Assembly: GCA_904419075.1 (NCBI GenBank)
Contig: CAJFQM010000008.1
Span: 62,001 to 126,000 of the forward strand
DNA length: 64,000 nucleotides
Direction of reading: 5' to 3'
DNA from: an uncultured Clostridia bacterium
GTDB lineage: Bacteria > Bacillota > Clostridia > Christensenellales > Borkfalkiaceae
Shown: positions 43,030 through 50,591 of the stretch, one piece after another
Layout of the letters: each line of letters starts with the position of its first letter
How positions within the stretch are numbered: position 1 is the first letter of the stretch
Position numbers and translations under genes: made by a program
Notes under the pieces: model-generated
Databases searched by the model: none
What the model was told of the DNA's origin: nothing
What the model saw: only the letters and a program-made list of their open reading frames with translations

Positions 43030-43119
43030 ACGCGGAAACGGGAAACGGACAATTTTGAGCGAAAGCGTCCGAACGCAAAGGGACGGACGAAAAATAGGGT
43101 ATTGAGAGGTGTAAAGGCA

Positions 43120-43965
43120 ATGATAAAATTCGGGCCGAGCGGCAATTCGGAAAGTTTTTATGCGGCGGGATTTTCGCACACGGAGGAGGCGGCGGCATTC
43201 GTAAAAGCGCGTGGATTGGACTGCTTCGAATATTCCTTCGGGCGGGGCGTGCGCATGGGCGAGGAAAAGGCGATCTCTATCGGCGAGGCGTTTAAGGCGG
43301 AGGGGATAGAACTGTCCGTTCATGCGCCCTATTTCGTCAATTTTGCCAATCCCGACGACGAGATGGCGGCGAAGTCCTACGGCTACGTTCTGGACAGCGG
43401 AAAAATGGTGAAACTGATGGGCGGGGAACGCATCGTCTTTCATCCCGCGGCGCAGGGCAAGGCGGAGCGCGAGGAAGCGGTTCAAAAGACGGAGGACAGG
43501 CTGAAAATCCTCAGGGACTACATCTATCTCAACGACATGCAAGACCTGAAATTCTGTCCCGAAACGATGGGGAAAATCGCGCAGATCGGCACGGTGGAGG
43601 AAATCGTCCGCTTCTGCAAAATCGATCCCGTCTATACGCCGTGTGTCGATTTCGGCCATATCAACGCGCGGGAACAGGGTTCCTTAAAGACTGCGGAGGA
43701 TTATCTCTCCCGTCTTTCCTACATGGTGGAGGAGCTCGGCTATGAGCGCATGAAGCATTTCCACGCGCATTTTTCCAAAATCATGTACTCGTCGAAGGGC
43801 GAGGTGAAACACCTTACGTTCGAGGACACCGTCTACGGCCCCGAGTTCTATCCCCTCGCCGTGGCTTTGAAGGAATTGAAGCTGGAACCTTACATCGTCA
43901 GCGAATCCGCGGGCACGCAGGCGGAGGACGCCGCGGAAATGAAGCGCATTTATAACGGCTTGTAA
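43120..43965 (+). CDS. Endonuclease IV-like TIM-barrel metal enzyme
   Basis: 281 residues from ATG 43120; GAGAGGTG lies about 8 nt upstream (a TTG at 43102 would add six residues). Metal ligands of the AP-endonuclease-2 fold are in place: LSVHAPYFVNFANP, IVFHPAAQG, LKFCPETMGK, PCVDFGHINAR, KHFHAHFSK and IVSESAG. It probably cuts abasic-site DNA, though the family also holds sugar isomerases. It lies in series after ribF, but 90 nt downstream. Confidence 0.85.
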   Translation: MIKFGPSGNSESFYAAGFSHTEEAAAFVKARGLDCFEYSFGRGVRMGEEKAISIGEAFKAEGIELSVHAPYFVNFANPDDEMAAKSYGYVLDSGKMVKLMGGERIVFHPAAQGKAEREEAVQKTEDRLKILRDYIYLNDMQDLKFCPETMGKIAQIGTVEEIVRFCKIDPVYTPCVDFGHINAREQGSLKTAEDYLSRLSYMVEELGYERMKHFHAHFSKIMYSSKGEVKHLTFEDTVYGPEFYPLAVALKELKLEPYIVSESAGTQAEDAAEMKRIYNGL

Positions 43966-44054
43966 TCTTGTAATTCAAAGACGGATAGGACGGCGGCGAT
44001 TTTGCGGAGCATACCGAAAAACCGAGAAATAATACTTTCGGGGTTTGCTTATAG

Positions 44055-44083
44055 TTGACGGAAACGGAATTTTTTGCTATAAT
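44055..44083 (+). promoter_or_regulatory. Sigma-A promoter for the M24 peptidase-efp unit
   Basis: TTGACG (44055-44060), 17-nt spacer, TATAAT (44078-44083). It leaves a leader of about 167 nt before the ATG at 44257. Confidence 0.82.
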
Positions 44084-44101
44084 AGAAACGAAAAAGCGGA
44101 A

Positions 44102-44191
44102 ATGCGCGGCATTTGCGGGTATTTTCGTGCCCTGTGTGCAATAGGAAAGCAATGTCTTAACGGAAGCGAAGTTAAAAAGTCCAAATTTTGA
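44102..44191 (+). CDS. Possible 29-codon Cys-rich leader peptide
   Basis: A frame inside the 167-nt leader of the M24 gene starts ATG 44102 with MRGICGYFRALCAIGKQCL and ends with KKSKF. The same RNA can form TTAACGGAAGCGAAGTTAA and GTCCAAATTTTGAGGAC hairpins. Its ribosome site is weak (GCGGA), so it may be a structured leader rather than a gene. Confidence 0.25.
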   Translation: MRGICGYFRALCAIGKQCLNGSEVKKSKF

Positions 44192-44256
44192 GGACGTTTT
44201 CGGTTCTGCCGCGGCATGGTTTTTCGGAGTGCGATATGGGAAAAGAGGCTTAAATT

Positions 44257-45318
44257 ATGGTTGAAACGAACGGAAAAAAGATTTTCGATACAGTCGGCGC
44301 GGATGCCGTGTTCACTACCTGTGAATATCTCAAACGATATATTACGGGGTTTTTGACGGAAGGCGGATTCGTCCTCACGGATAAGGACGGCACGACGCTG
44401 TATACCGACGCCCGCTATACCGAGGCGGCGGAAAAACTGTTGAAGGGTACGGAAGTGCGCGTCAGGGAAATGGATCGTTTTTCGAATACTCCGGCAGAGC
44501 TTCTGAAAAAGTACAAGACCGTCGGGATCGCCTTTGAGGAGACATTCTATCCCGAATATAAAAAGCTCTCGGATATGGGGCTGACGCTCGTCGATTCCTC
44601 GCCCGCGTTCCGCCGCTGTATGGCGATCAAGAACGAATGGGAGCTTAAAAATATCGCCCGCGCCTGCGATATTGCGGAGGAGGGTTTTTTGAAGCTCCTG
44701 CCCGAAATCAAAGAGGGCATGACGGAATCCGAGGTCGCGGCGCTCCTCGAATACAATATGCGCACTTTGGGCGCGTACAGCACCTCTTTCGACACGATCG
44801 TGGCGTTCGGCGCGCATGCGGCCGTTCCGCACCACGTGACGGGGGATACGAAACTCAGATTCGGAGATGAAATTCTCATCGACTTCGGCTGTAAGGTGGA
44901 CGGATATTGTTCGGACATCACCAGGACTTTCCTCTTCGGGGACGACGGAAAGCATGCGGATTTCAAAAAGGCGTATGCGGCCGTCCTCGCCGCGCACGAG
45001 CTCGTGAAAGAGAACTTAAAAGCGGGCATGACGGGCGGAGACGGGGACGCGATCGCGCGGAACTATCTCGAATCAAAGGGCTACGGGAAGTATTTCACCC
45101 ATTCCCTCGGCCACGGAATCGGCCTGAATATCCACGAATTTCCCTTCGTGAGAAAGGGCGGGCAGGACGTGCTCGAAAACGGAATGGTATTTTCGGACGA
45201 GCCGGGCGTTTATCTCGCGGGCGAATACGGAATCCGCATAGAGGATACGATTACCTTGAAGGGCGGAAGCGTCGTAAGTTTCATGCACAAGACGGACAGA
45301 AATCTCGTGATCCTGTAA
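44257..45318 (+). CDS. M24 metallopeptidase, Xaa-Pro aminopeptidase type
   Basis: 353 residues. The N-terminal creatinase-like domain spans ~1-120. The C-terminal pita-bread domain has the five metal ligands: ILIDFGCKVDGYCSDITRTF (Asp, Asp), SLGHGIGLNIHEFP (His), FSDEPGVYL (Glu) and GIRIEDTI (Glu). It would cut N-terminal residues preceding proline, in the cytosol. It precedes efp by 52 nt, a common pairing in Bacillota. Confidence 0.93.
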   Translation: MVETNGKKIFDTVGADAVFTTCEYLKRYITGFLTEGGFVLTDKDGTTLYTDARYTEAAEKLLKGTEVRVREMDRFSNTPAELLKKYKTVGIAFEETFYPEYKKLSDMGLTLVDSSPAFRRCMAIKNEWELKNIARACDIAEEGFLKLLPEIKEGMTESEVAALLEYNMRTLGAYSTSFDTIVAFGAHAAVPHHVTGDTKLRFGDEILIDFGCKVDGYCSDITRTFLFGDDGKHADFKKAYAAVLAAHELVKENLKAGMTGGDGDAIARNYLESKGYGKYFTHSLGHGIGLNIHEFPFVRKGGQDVLENGMVFSDEPGVYLAGEYGIRIEDTITLKGGSVVSFMHKTDRNLVIL

Positions 45319-45370
45319 GGAAAGCGGGACAAAGATAAAGTTTTAAGATTAAGAAGGAGAAAAAAATTAT

Positions 45371-45934
45371 ATGGCACAGATGTTAGCAGGCGATATCAGA
45401 AAGGGCGTAACGTTCGAGTTTAAGAGCGGCGTTTATACCGTTACCGATTTCCAGCACGTAAAGCCCGGCAAGGGCGCGGCGTTCGTCAGAACGACGCTTA
45501 AAAACGTCGTGACGGGACAGGTTCTTTCCGACCAGACCTTCAACCCTACCGCGAAGCTCGAAACCGTTCAGGTGGAGACCAAGAAGATGACGTATTCCTA
45601 TTTCGACGGCGAATTCTACGTGTTCATGGACGAGGAATACAATCAGACGATGCTCACGCACGACCAGGTAGAGGACGCGCTCAAATATATCAAGGAAAAC
45701 GACGTCGTTACGGTGAAATTCCTCTATGGCAACGCCTTCTCCGTCGAGCCCGAAAACTTCGTCGAGCTCAAAGTCATCGAGGCGGAGCCGGGCGTAAAGG
45801 GCAACACCGCCACCAACGTCATGAAGAACGCCAAGGTGGAGACGGGCGCCATCATTCAGGTACCCATGTTCGTCAACGAGGGCGAAACCATTCGTATCGA
45901 CACCAGAACGGGAGAATATATGAGCAGGGTATAA
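45371..45934 (+). CDS. efp: Elongation factor P
   Basis: 187 residues, typical length, AAGGAGAA upstream. Domain I contains [17 protein letters not shown] with the tip Lys; domains II and III follow ([20 protein letters not shown] and the ending [14 protein letters not shown]). It rescues ribosomes stalled at polyproline. No EF-P-modifying enzyme is present in the window. Confidence 0.97.
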   Translation: MAQMLAGDIRKGVTFEFKSGVYTVTDFQHVKPGKGAAFVRTTLKNVVTGQVLSDQTFNPTAKLETVQVETKKMTYSYFDGEFYVFMDEEYNQTMLTHDQVEDALKYIKENDVVTVKFLYGNAFSVEPENFVELKVIEAEPGVKGNTATNVMKNAKVETGAIIQVPMFVNEGETIRIDTRTGEYMSRV

Positions 45935-46040
45935 CCCTTCCCGCCCGTCAATTGTTCAATTGAACAGCGTTTTTGAAATGCAGGATCGGAAATTTTTTCT
46001 TATCCTGCGTTTTGTCATATTTTTTCGGAGGACATTTTTC

Positions 46041-46490
46041 ATGAAAGCGGTAGTGCAGCGGGTAAAGGGCGCCGCCCTTCGGGTGGACGGAAAACTCGTT
46101 TCCGAGATTCCCTTCGGTCTGGTCGTATTTTTCGGGATTCGGACGGGGGACGGGGAAGCGCAGGCGGAATATCTCGCAAAGAAAATCGCCAATCTTCGGA
46201 TTTTCGAGGACGGGAACGGCAAAATGAATCTTTCCGTCAAAGACGTCGGCGGAGAAATTCTCTTCGTCTCGCAGTTTACCCTGTACGGCGACGCTTCGCA
46301 CGGAAATCGCCCCTCCTTCATTCTGGCGGAGCGCCCGGAGCGCGCGGAACGGCTGTACCTCTTCGCCGCGGACAAGCTGAGAGAGTGCGGGGTGGAAGTG
46401 AAACTCGGCATCTTCGGAGCGGATATGAAAATAGAACAGCTCAACGACGGCCCCGTGACCATTTTGTTGGAATCGGAGGCGGACGCATGA
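46041..46490 (+). CDS. dtd: D-aminoacyl-tRNA deacylase
   Basis: 149 residues from ATG 46041 (GGAGG 9 nt upstream). [18 protein letters not shown], the [17 protein letters not shown] catalytic strand and the C-terminal [12 protein letters not shown] are the family marks. It clears D-amino acids from mischarged tRNAs. Its stop overlaps the next ATG (ATGA). Confidence 0.94.
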   Translation: MKAVVQRVKGAALRVDGKLVSEIPFGLVVFFGIRTGDGEAQAEYLAKKIANLRIFEDGNGKMNLSVKDVGGEILFVSQFTLYGDASHGNRPSFILAERPERAERLYLFAADKLRECGVEVKLGIFGADMKIEQLNDGPVTILLESEADA

Positions 46491-47335
46491 AAATTCTCTA
46501 TTTGGGAACGGGCGCCGCGGAGGGCGTACCCGCCGTTTTCTGCAACTGCGATACCTGCCGCGAGGCTCGCCGCCGCGGAGAGAAAGAATTTCACAGCCGC
46601 TCTCAGGTGCTCATAGACGGGGAATTGTCCGTGGATTTTCCCCCCGACGCCTACTATCATTCCCTGCGCTTCGGCGCGGATTTGTCCGCCGTCAGATATT
46701 TGCTGGTCACGCACAGCCACATGGATCACTTCTATGCACACGACTTCATTCTGAGGGGCTATAAATATTCGTCGCCGCTGCCCGCGCCCCTGCACATTTT
46801 CGGAAACGAGGAGGTCAAGCGGGTATTCGACGAATGCACGCGCAGGGAGATGCGTCCCGACGTGCTGGAAAATATCCGCTTTTCCGTCGTCCGCCCCTTC
46901 GAGCCGTTCTCTTTCGGCAATTATACGGCCGTCGCTTTGAAGGCGCAGCACAGCCGAACGGAATGCGCGCTTTTGTACCTCGTCGAGAAATGCGGAAAAT
47001 TCTATCTCCACCTCACCGATACGGGTCGGATTCCGAGGGAAAGCCTCGACTATCTCGGCGCGTATCTGAGGGAGCGGGGACAAAAGGCGGATCTCGTCTC
47101 TTTCGACTGCACCTTTCTCTTCTTCGGGGCGGGAGAGGTATCCCGCCATATGGGGCTGCCCGACTGCGCGGCCATGCGCGAGGAATTTCTGCACCGCGGC
47201 ATTGCGGGGGAGAACACCCGCTGGGTGATCACGCACTTTTCCCACAACGGCGCGCCCCTGTCGGAGAACCTCCGCCGCGCGGAGGAGGAATATTCCGTGG
47301 AGGCGGCCCGCGACGGCTTCTCCGTCGAGATCTGA
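46487..47335 (+). CDS. MBL-fold metallohydrolase, PhnP-like
   Basis: 282 residues from ATG 46487, coupled to dtd. [27 protein letters not shown], with a Cys pair, is the start of PhnP-type phosphodiesterases. [13 protein letters not shown] is the dinuclear metal motif, and HLTDTGRIP and [11 protein letters not shown] supply the remaining ligands. The usual PhnP substrates are cyclic phosphates; there is no phn operon here, so substrate is unknown. Confidence 0.88.
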   Translation: MKILYLGTGAAEGVPAVFCNCDTCREARRRGEKEFHSRSQVLIDGELSVDFPPDAYYHSLRFGADLSAVRYLLVTHSHMDHFYAHDFILRGYKYSSPLPAPLHIFGNEEVKRVFDECTRREMRPDVLENIRFSVVRPFEPFSFGNYTAVALKAQHSRTECALLYLVEKCGKFYLHLTDTGRIPRESLDYLGAYLRERGQKADLVSFDCTFLFFGAGEVSRHMGLPDCAAMREEFLHRGIAGENTRWVITHFSHNGAPLSENLRRAEEEYSVEAARDGFSVEI

Positions 47336-47348
47336 TTTTCGTTCGGAG

Positions 47349-47377
47349 GCGCGAGAGCCGCTTTCCGTTTCTCGCGC
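47349..47377 (+). terminator. Hairpin after the MBL hydrolase gene
   Basis: GCGCGAGA (47349-47356) with TCTCGCGC (47370-47377), 13-nt loop, followed by GTTTATGTTC. Moderate terminator candidate. Confidence 0.45.
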
Positions 47378-47440
47378 GTTTATGTTCTCGTTTTTGTCGG
47401 ACGAGGCATATTCTTCCCGAAAAACGCCCATTCTGTATCT

Positions 47441-48220
47441 ATGGAAAAAAAATTCAGGCTGTTGAAGGCGGAAGAGATCGAAATCAAAATCAAACAAGCG
47501 ACGGAAAAGGGCGTGGTGGCGCTCGTCTATAAGACCTCGCGGGTAGACATGGACATACTCGACGAAACGGTGGGCGCGGAAAATTGGGCGGACGACTACA
47601 AAGAGATCCACGGCAATCTCTATTGCGGGATCGGGATACGTCCCGCTCCGAACGAACCGTTCGTGTGGAAATGGGACTGCGGCGTGGAGAGCCGCGAGGA
47701 CGCGGGAAACGAAAAGAAGGGAGAGGCATCCGATGCGTTCAAACGCGCGGGCGTAAAATGGGGAATCGGGCGGGAACTGTATACCGCTCCGTTCATTTTT
47801 TTGAATGTACCCACGCAGAAGAGCGGAACGGGGTATCGTCCCGCAAATCCGTATGCGAAATACGACGTCGCGGAAGTGGAATACGATAACGCCCGGAGAA
47901 TCCGCCGCCTCGTCGTCGTGGACGAACGGGGAAAGACGGTATTTTCCTATCCGAGGGAGACAGGGAAGGGCCGAACGGAGGATAAGGGCTGTATCGGCTG
48001 TTCGTTGAAGGCGGAAGATTGGGAAAAAATCGGGTATACGGAAGAACAGCTCCAAGAGATGGTCGTCAAGATGACGGGCAAAAAAATATCGGAGCTGGAC
48101 GAGCGGGAATGTGACCGTTTAAGGGACTGGATAGACAAAGTATACGAGAAGCGGCTCTCGGAGCAAAGGCCCTCGTCCGCAAAAAAGAGCGTAACGCGGA
48201 AGACAAAGCAGGGAAGTTGA
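47441..48220 (+). CDS. Rad52/Rad22-family DNA annealing protein
   Basis: 259 residues. DETVGAENWADDYKEIHGNLYCGIGIRP, KGEASDAFKRAGVKWGIGRELYTAPFIFLNVP are the strongly conserved core of the Rad52/Sak-type single-strand annealing proteins known mostly from phages. The C-terminal ~60 residues are Lys/Arg-rich. No ribosome site precedes the ATG at 47441. Unusually, no prophage genes surround it. A domesticated recombinase or a lone prophage relic are both possible. Confidence 0.8.
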   Translation: MEKKFRLLKAEEIEIKIKQATEKGVVALVYKTSRVDMDILDETVGAENWADDYKEIHGNLYCGIGIRPAPNEPFVWKWDCGVESREDAGNEKKGEASDAFKRAGVKWGIGRELYTAPFIFLNVPTQKSGTGYRPANPYAKYDVAEVEYDNARRIRRLVVVDERGKTVFSYPRETGKGRTEDKGCIGCSLKAEDWEKIGYTEEQLQEMVVKMTGKKISELDERECDRLRDWIDKVYEKRLSEQRPSSAKKSVTRKTKQGS

Positions 48221-48251
48221 AGAAAATTTTATGAAATAACCCGTCGGACGA

Positions 48252-48280
48252 TTGTTTCGGCGGGATTTTTGTTGTATAAT
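48252..48280 (+). promoter_or_regulatory. Sigma-A promoter for the M28 peptidase
   Basis: TTGTTT (48252-48257), 17-nt spacer, TATAAT (48275-48280), about 65 nt before the TTG start at 48350. Confidence 0.7.
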
Positions 48281-48349
48281 ATAGACGGCTTGCATTTCTC
48301 CGCGGTATTTCTGCGGAGAAGCAAAGAGCATGAAAAAGGAGGCAGAGGA

Positions 48350-50329
48350 TTGAACAGGAAGGTTTACGAAGAATTTGCGGCAGGAGTAGACTGCGGATAT
48401 TCTTATAGATTTGCGAAGAAGATGGAAGAAAATGCGAGCAATCCGAAGCTGGGATATCGTACGGCCTGTTCGGACGCAGAGCTCGCCACGGCCGAACTCA
48501 TAGCGGAAGAGATGCGGAAAATCGGGTTGACGAACGTGACGAAGGACAGGATTTCCGTGGACGGCTGGGAGTTCACGCGGGCGGACATGCGGTTTACGGA
48601 CGGGCGGGGAGAGGAACACCTCTTTACGCTCGGCGCCTATCAGACGAATTTCGATACCGAGGGCGAACGGGAGTTTTCCGTCGTCTATGTCGGGAAAGGC
48701 CGCGCAAAGGACTATGAGGGCAAAGACGTCACGGATAAGCTCGTCCTCGCGGACATTGATCAGCGCAACGAATGGTGGATCAGCTATCCCGTCTATCAGG
48801 CGTACTTAAAGGGCGCGGCGGCGTTTATCGCAATCCAGAGCGGCGGTTACGGAGAAATCAGCGACATAGCGCTCAACGCGCAGGACATCGGCGGCCCCGA
48901 TTACGCGCCCGCGTTCTCCATTTCCCGCCGCGACGCGGAACTGCTCAAATGGGAAATCGCGCAGAACGGCGAAGCCCGCGTCGTATTCGACGCGAAATCC
49001 GAAGTTTGGAGAAACGGGACGACCTATAACGTCTGGGGAGAAATCGAAGGCGAAGACAAGGCTTCCGCAGTGCTCCTTTCCGCGCATTTCGATTCCTATT
49101 TTTCGGGCTTTCAGGACGATAATTCCGCGATAGCGATGATGCTCTCCATCGCCCGCACACTGAAAAAGACGGGCTATCGCCCTAAACATACCCTGCGATT
49201 TTGCGCTTTTGCGGCGGAGGAATGGGGCGTGGTCAATTCCAAATACGATTGGTCGAGCGGAGCCTATGCGCAGCTTTTCCGCGCTCGGCCCGAATGGCGG
49301 GGCACGACTCGCGCCGCTTTGAATTTTGAGCTTCCCGCCTGCCGCTACGGGGAATACGACGCCATTCACTGCGTCTACGAGTACAATCGTTTCTTTCGCG
49401 AGAGCGTGAAGGGTTTTCCGCTCGAAGGAGACGTGTTTCCCGAGGGCGTGCGCGTGTTTTCCCCCGTGGAGACTTGGTCGGACGATTTTACTTTGGCCGT
49501 TTCGGGAATTCCGTCCTCGGTCAACGATTTTTCCGATTCGGAATTTATGACCACCACGTATCATTCTCAGTTCGACAACGATGAAAATTATGACGAGGAC
49601 GTATATCGTTTTCATCACGTCCTGTACGGCTGTCTCGCCGTCGCGCTGGATGCTCGGACACTGCCCCCGCTCGATTTTTCCGCGCGGTTCAAGGCCTTGA
49701 AGGAATCCCTGCGGAAGGGCGATGCGGACGATTTGCGCGAGCTGTTTGCAAAAGCCGAGGAAGTCGGGACGGTCATTTACGAAAAAATTCAAAATCTCGG
49801 CGAAAAAGAGTGCCAAAAAGCGAACGGATTTTCCTCAGAACTTTTGGAAATTTTCCGCCTTTGCGAGGATGCGTTCGTGCGGTTGAACTGGGACGACGAA
49901 GTGAAATTCCCCCATGAGATTTTTAAGGAGAATATCCGCCGTTTGCAGCGCGCTTCGGAATTGTTCGTGGAGGGAAAGGCTTCCCGCGCCCTGTCGGAGC
50001 TCTATGCGATAGACAATAACCGATACGCTTTCGGGTTTGAAAAAGCGGTCTTCACTTATTTCACGCAGTACGTTCTCGAACAGCCCCCCGCGCGGCTGCA
50101 ATGGGGCGCGGGACGGGTAATCTGCCACGAGAGTCTGTTCGATCTCATAGACGGCGCGCTCGCCGCCCATAGGCGCGGGGAGACGGATTTTTCGGAGGAA
50201 GCGCGGGAATGTCTCGCCGTGTCCGCACGATTGGAGGAACGGCTTCAATCGGTGCTGGAAGAAGAGAAGCTCGCCGCGGAAAAAATTTTGATGCGGCTTA
50301 GAACATTGTCAAAAAAACTCGACGCATAG
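48350..50329 (+). CDS. M28-family metallopeptidase, cytosolic type
   Basis: 659 residues from TTG 48350, 7 nt after AAAGGAGG; an ATG at 48331 is out of frame. No signal peptide is present. A protease-associated insert (~100-190) precedes the M28 core: SAHFDSYFSGFQDDNSAIAMML (metal ligands His, Asp), FAAEEWGVVNSKYDW (Glu-Glu) and a late TTYHSQFDN His. The ~230 residues after the core are helical and unlike common M28 members. It is an aminopeptidase-like enzyme of unknown substrate, transcribed alone. Confidence 0.85.
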   Translation: MNRKVYEEFAAGVDCGYSYRFAKKMEENASNPKLGYRTACSDAELATAELIAEEMRKIGLTNVTKDRISVDGWEFTRADMRFTDGRGEEHLFTLGAYQTNFDTEGEREFSVVYVGKGRAKDYEGKDVTDKLVLADIDQRNEWWISYPVYQAYLKGAAAFIAIQSGGYGEISDIALNAQDIGGPDYAPAFSISRRDAELLKWEIAQNGEARVVFDAKSEVWRNGTTYNVWGEIEGEDKASAVLLSAHFDSYFSGFQDDNSAIAMMLSIARTLKKTGYRPKHTLRFCAFAAEEWGVVNSKYDWSSGAYAQLFRARPEWRGTTRAALNFELPACRYGEYDAIHCVYEYNRFFRESVKGFPLEGDVFPEGVRVFSPVETWSDDFTLAVSGIPSSVNDFSDSEFMTTTYHSQFDNDENYDEDVYRFHHVLYGCLAVALDARTLPPLDFSARFKALKESLRKGDADDLRELFAKAEEVGTVIYEKIQNLGEKECQKANGFSSELLEIFRLCEDAFVRLNWDDEVKFPHEIFKENIRRLQRASELFVEGKASRALSELYAIDNNRYAFGFEKAVFTYFTQYVLEQPPARLQWGAGRVICHESLFDLIDGALAAHRRGETDFSEEARECLAVSARLEERLQSVLEEEKLAAEKILMRLRTLSKKLDA

Positions 50330-50341
50330 GGAGAGAAACTC

Positions 50342-50370
50342 TTGACACGGAGCATTTTTTCTGTTACAAT
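50342..50370 (+). promoter_or_regulatory. Sigma-A promoter for the ABC-F leader
   Basis: TTGACA (50342-50347), 17-nt spacer, TACAAT (50365-50370). Transcription should begin near 50377, giving a leader of about 215 nt. Confidence 0.85.
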
Positions 50371-50397
50371 AGAGAAAATCATGTCGGAGGGAAAGGA

Positions 50398-50418
50398 GTG
50401 TATACGATTTCTTGCTGA
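50398..50418 (+). CDS. Six-codon regulatory leader peptide
   Basis: GTG TAT ACG ATT TCT TGC TGA encodes MYTISC; GGAGGG lies 7-8 nt upstream. Its codons 4-6 overlap attenuator segment 1. An alternative frame from ATG 50381, about four bases from the expected transcript start, encodes 32 residues and stops at 50479, just before segment 2. Either could be the sensor frame. Confidence 0.5.
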   Translation: MYTISC

Positions 50419-50538
50419 AATTTCATACGGGCGGAATTGGCTGCGGAGCGGAATGCTTCGGGGCGGGATTCTGTCGTAAAAGCAAGAAAGCGAATACAGT
50501 TTGTCCTTGAAATCCGCCTTTGGACGGAATATGAAAGA

Positions 50539-50575
50539 CCGCAGGAAAGATTCTCTTTCTTGCGGCTTTATTTTT
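50539..50575 (+). terminator. Attenuator terminator before the ABC-F gene
   Basis: 12-bp stem (50539-50550 with 50554-50565, one G-U), loop TTC, then CTTTATTTTT. It ends 17 nt before the ABC-F start codon. Confidence 0.8.
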
Positions 50576-50591
50576 GACCGAAGGAGGATTC

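Larger units (their letters stand above)
50371..50591 (+). promoter_or_regulatory. Ribosome-mediated attenuator of the ABC-F gene
   Basis: Four segments can be read: 1, TTTCTTGCT (50408-50416), within a uORF; 2, AGCAAGAAAG (50481-50490); 3, CCGCAGGAAAGA (50539-50550); 4, TCTTTCTTGCGG (50554-50565), then CTTTATTTTT. Segment 2 pairs perfectly over 9 nt with 1, and over 9 nt with 4. Segments 3:4 form the terminator with one G-U pair. A ribosome stalled on the uORF would mask 1 and free 2 to break the terminator. Confidence 0.75.

Noticed and set aside
47394-47440. Leaderless promoter for the Rad52-like gene
   Set aside because: CATTCT six bases before the ATG has no acceptable -35 at 16-18 nt, and TTGTCG is too close to TATTCT.
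45956-48055. 699-codon minus-strand frame
   Set aside because: Antisense to dtd, the MBL hydrolase and the Rad52-like gene, each with clear motifs.
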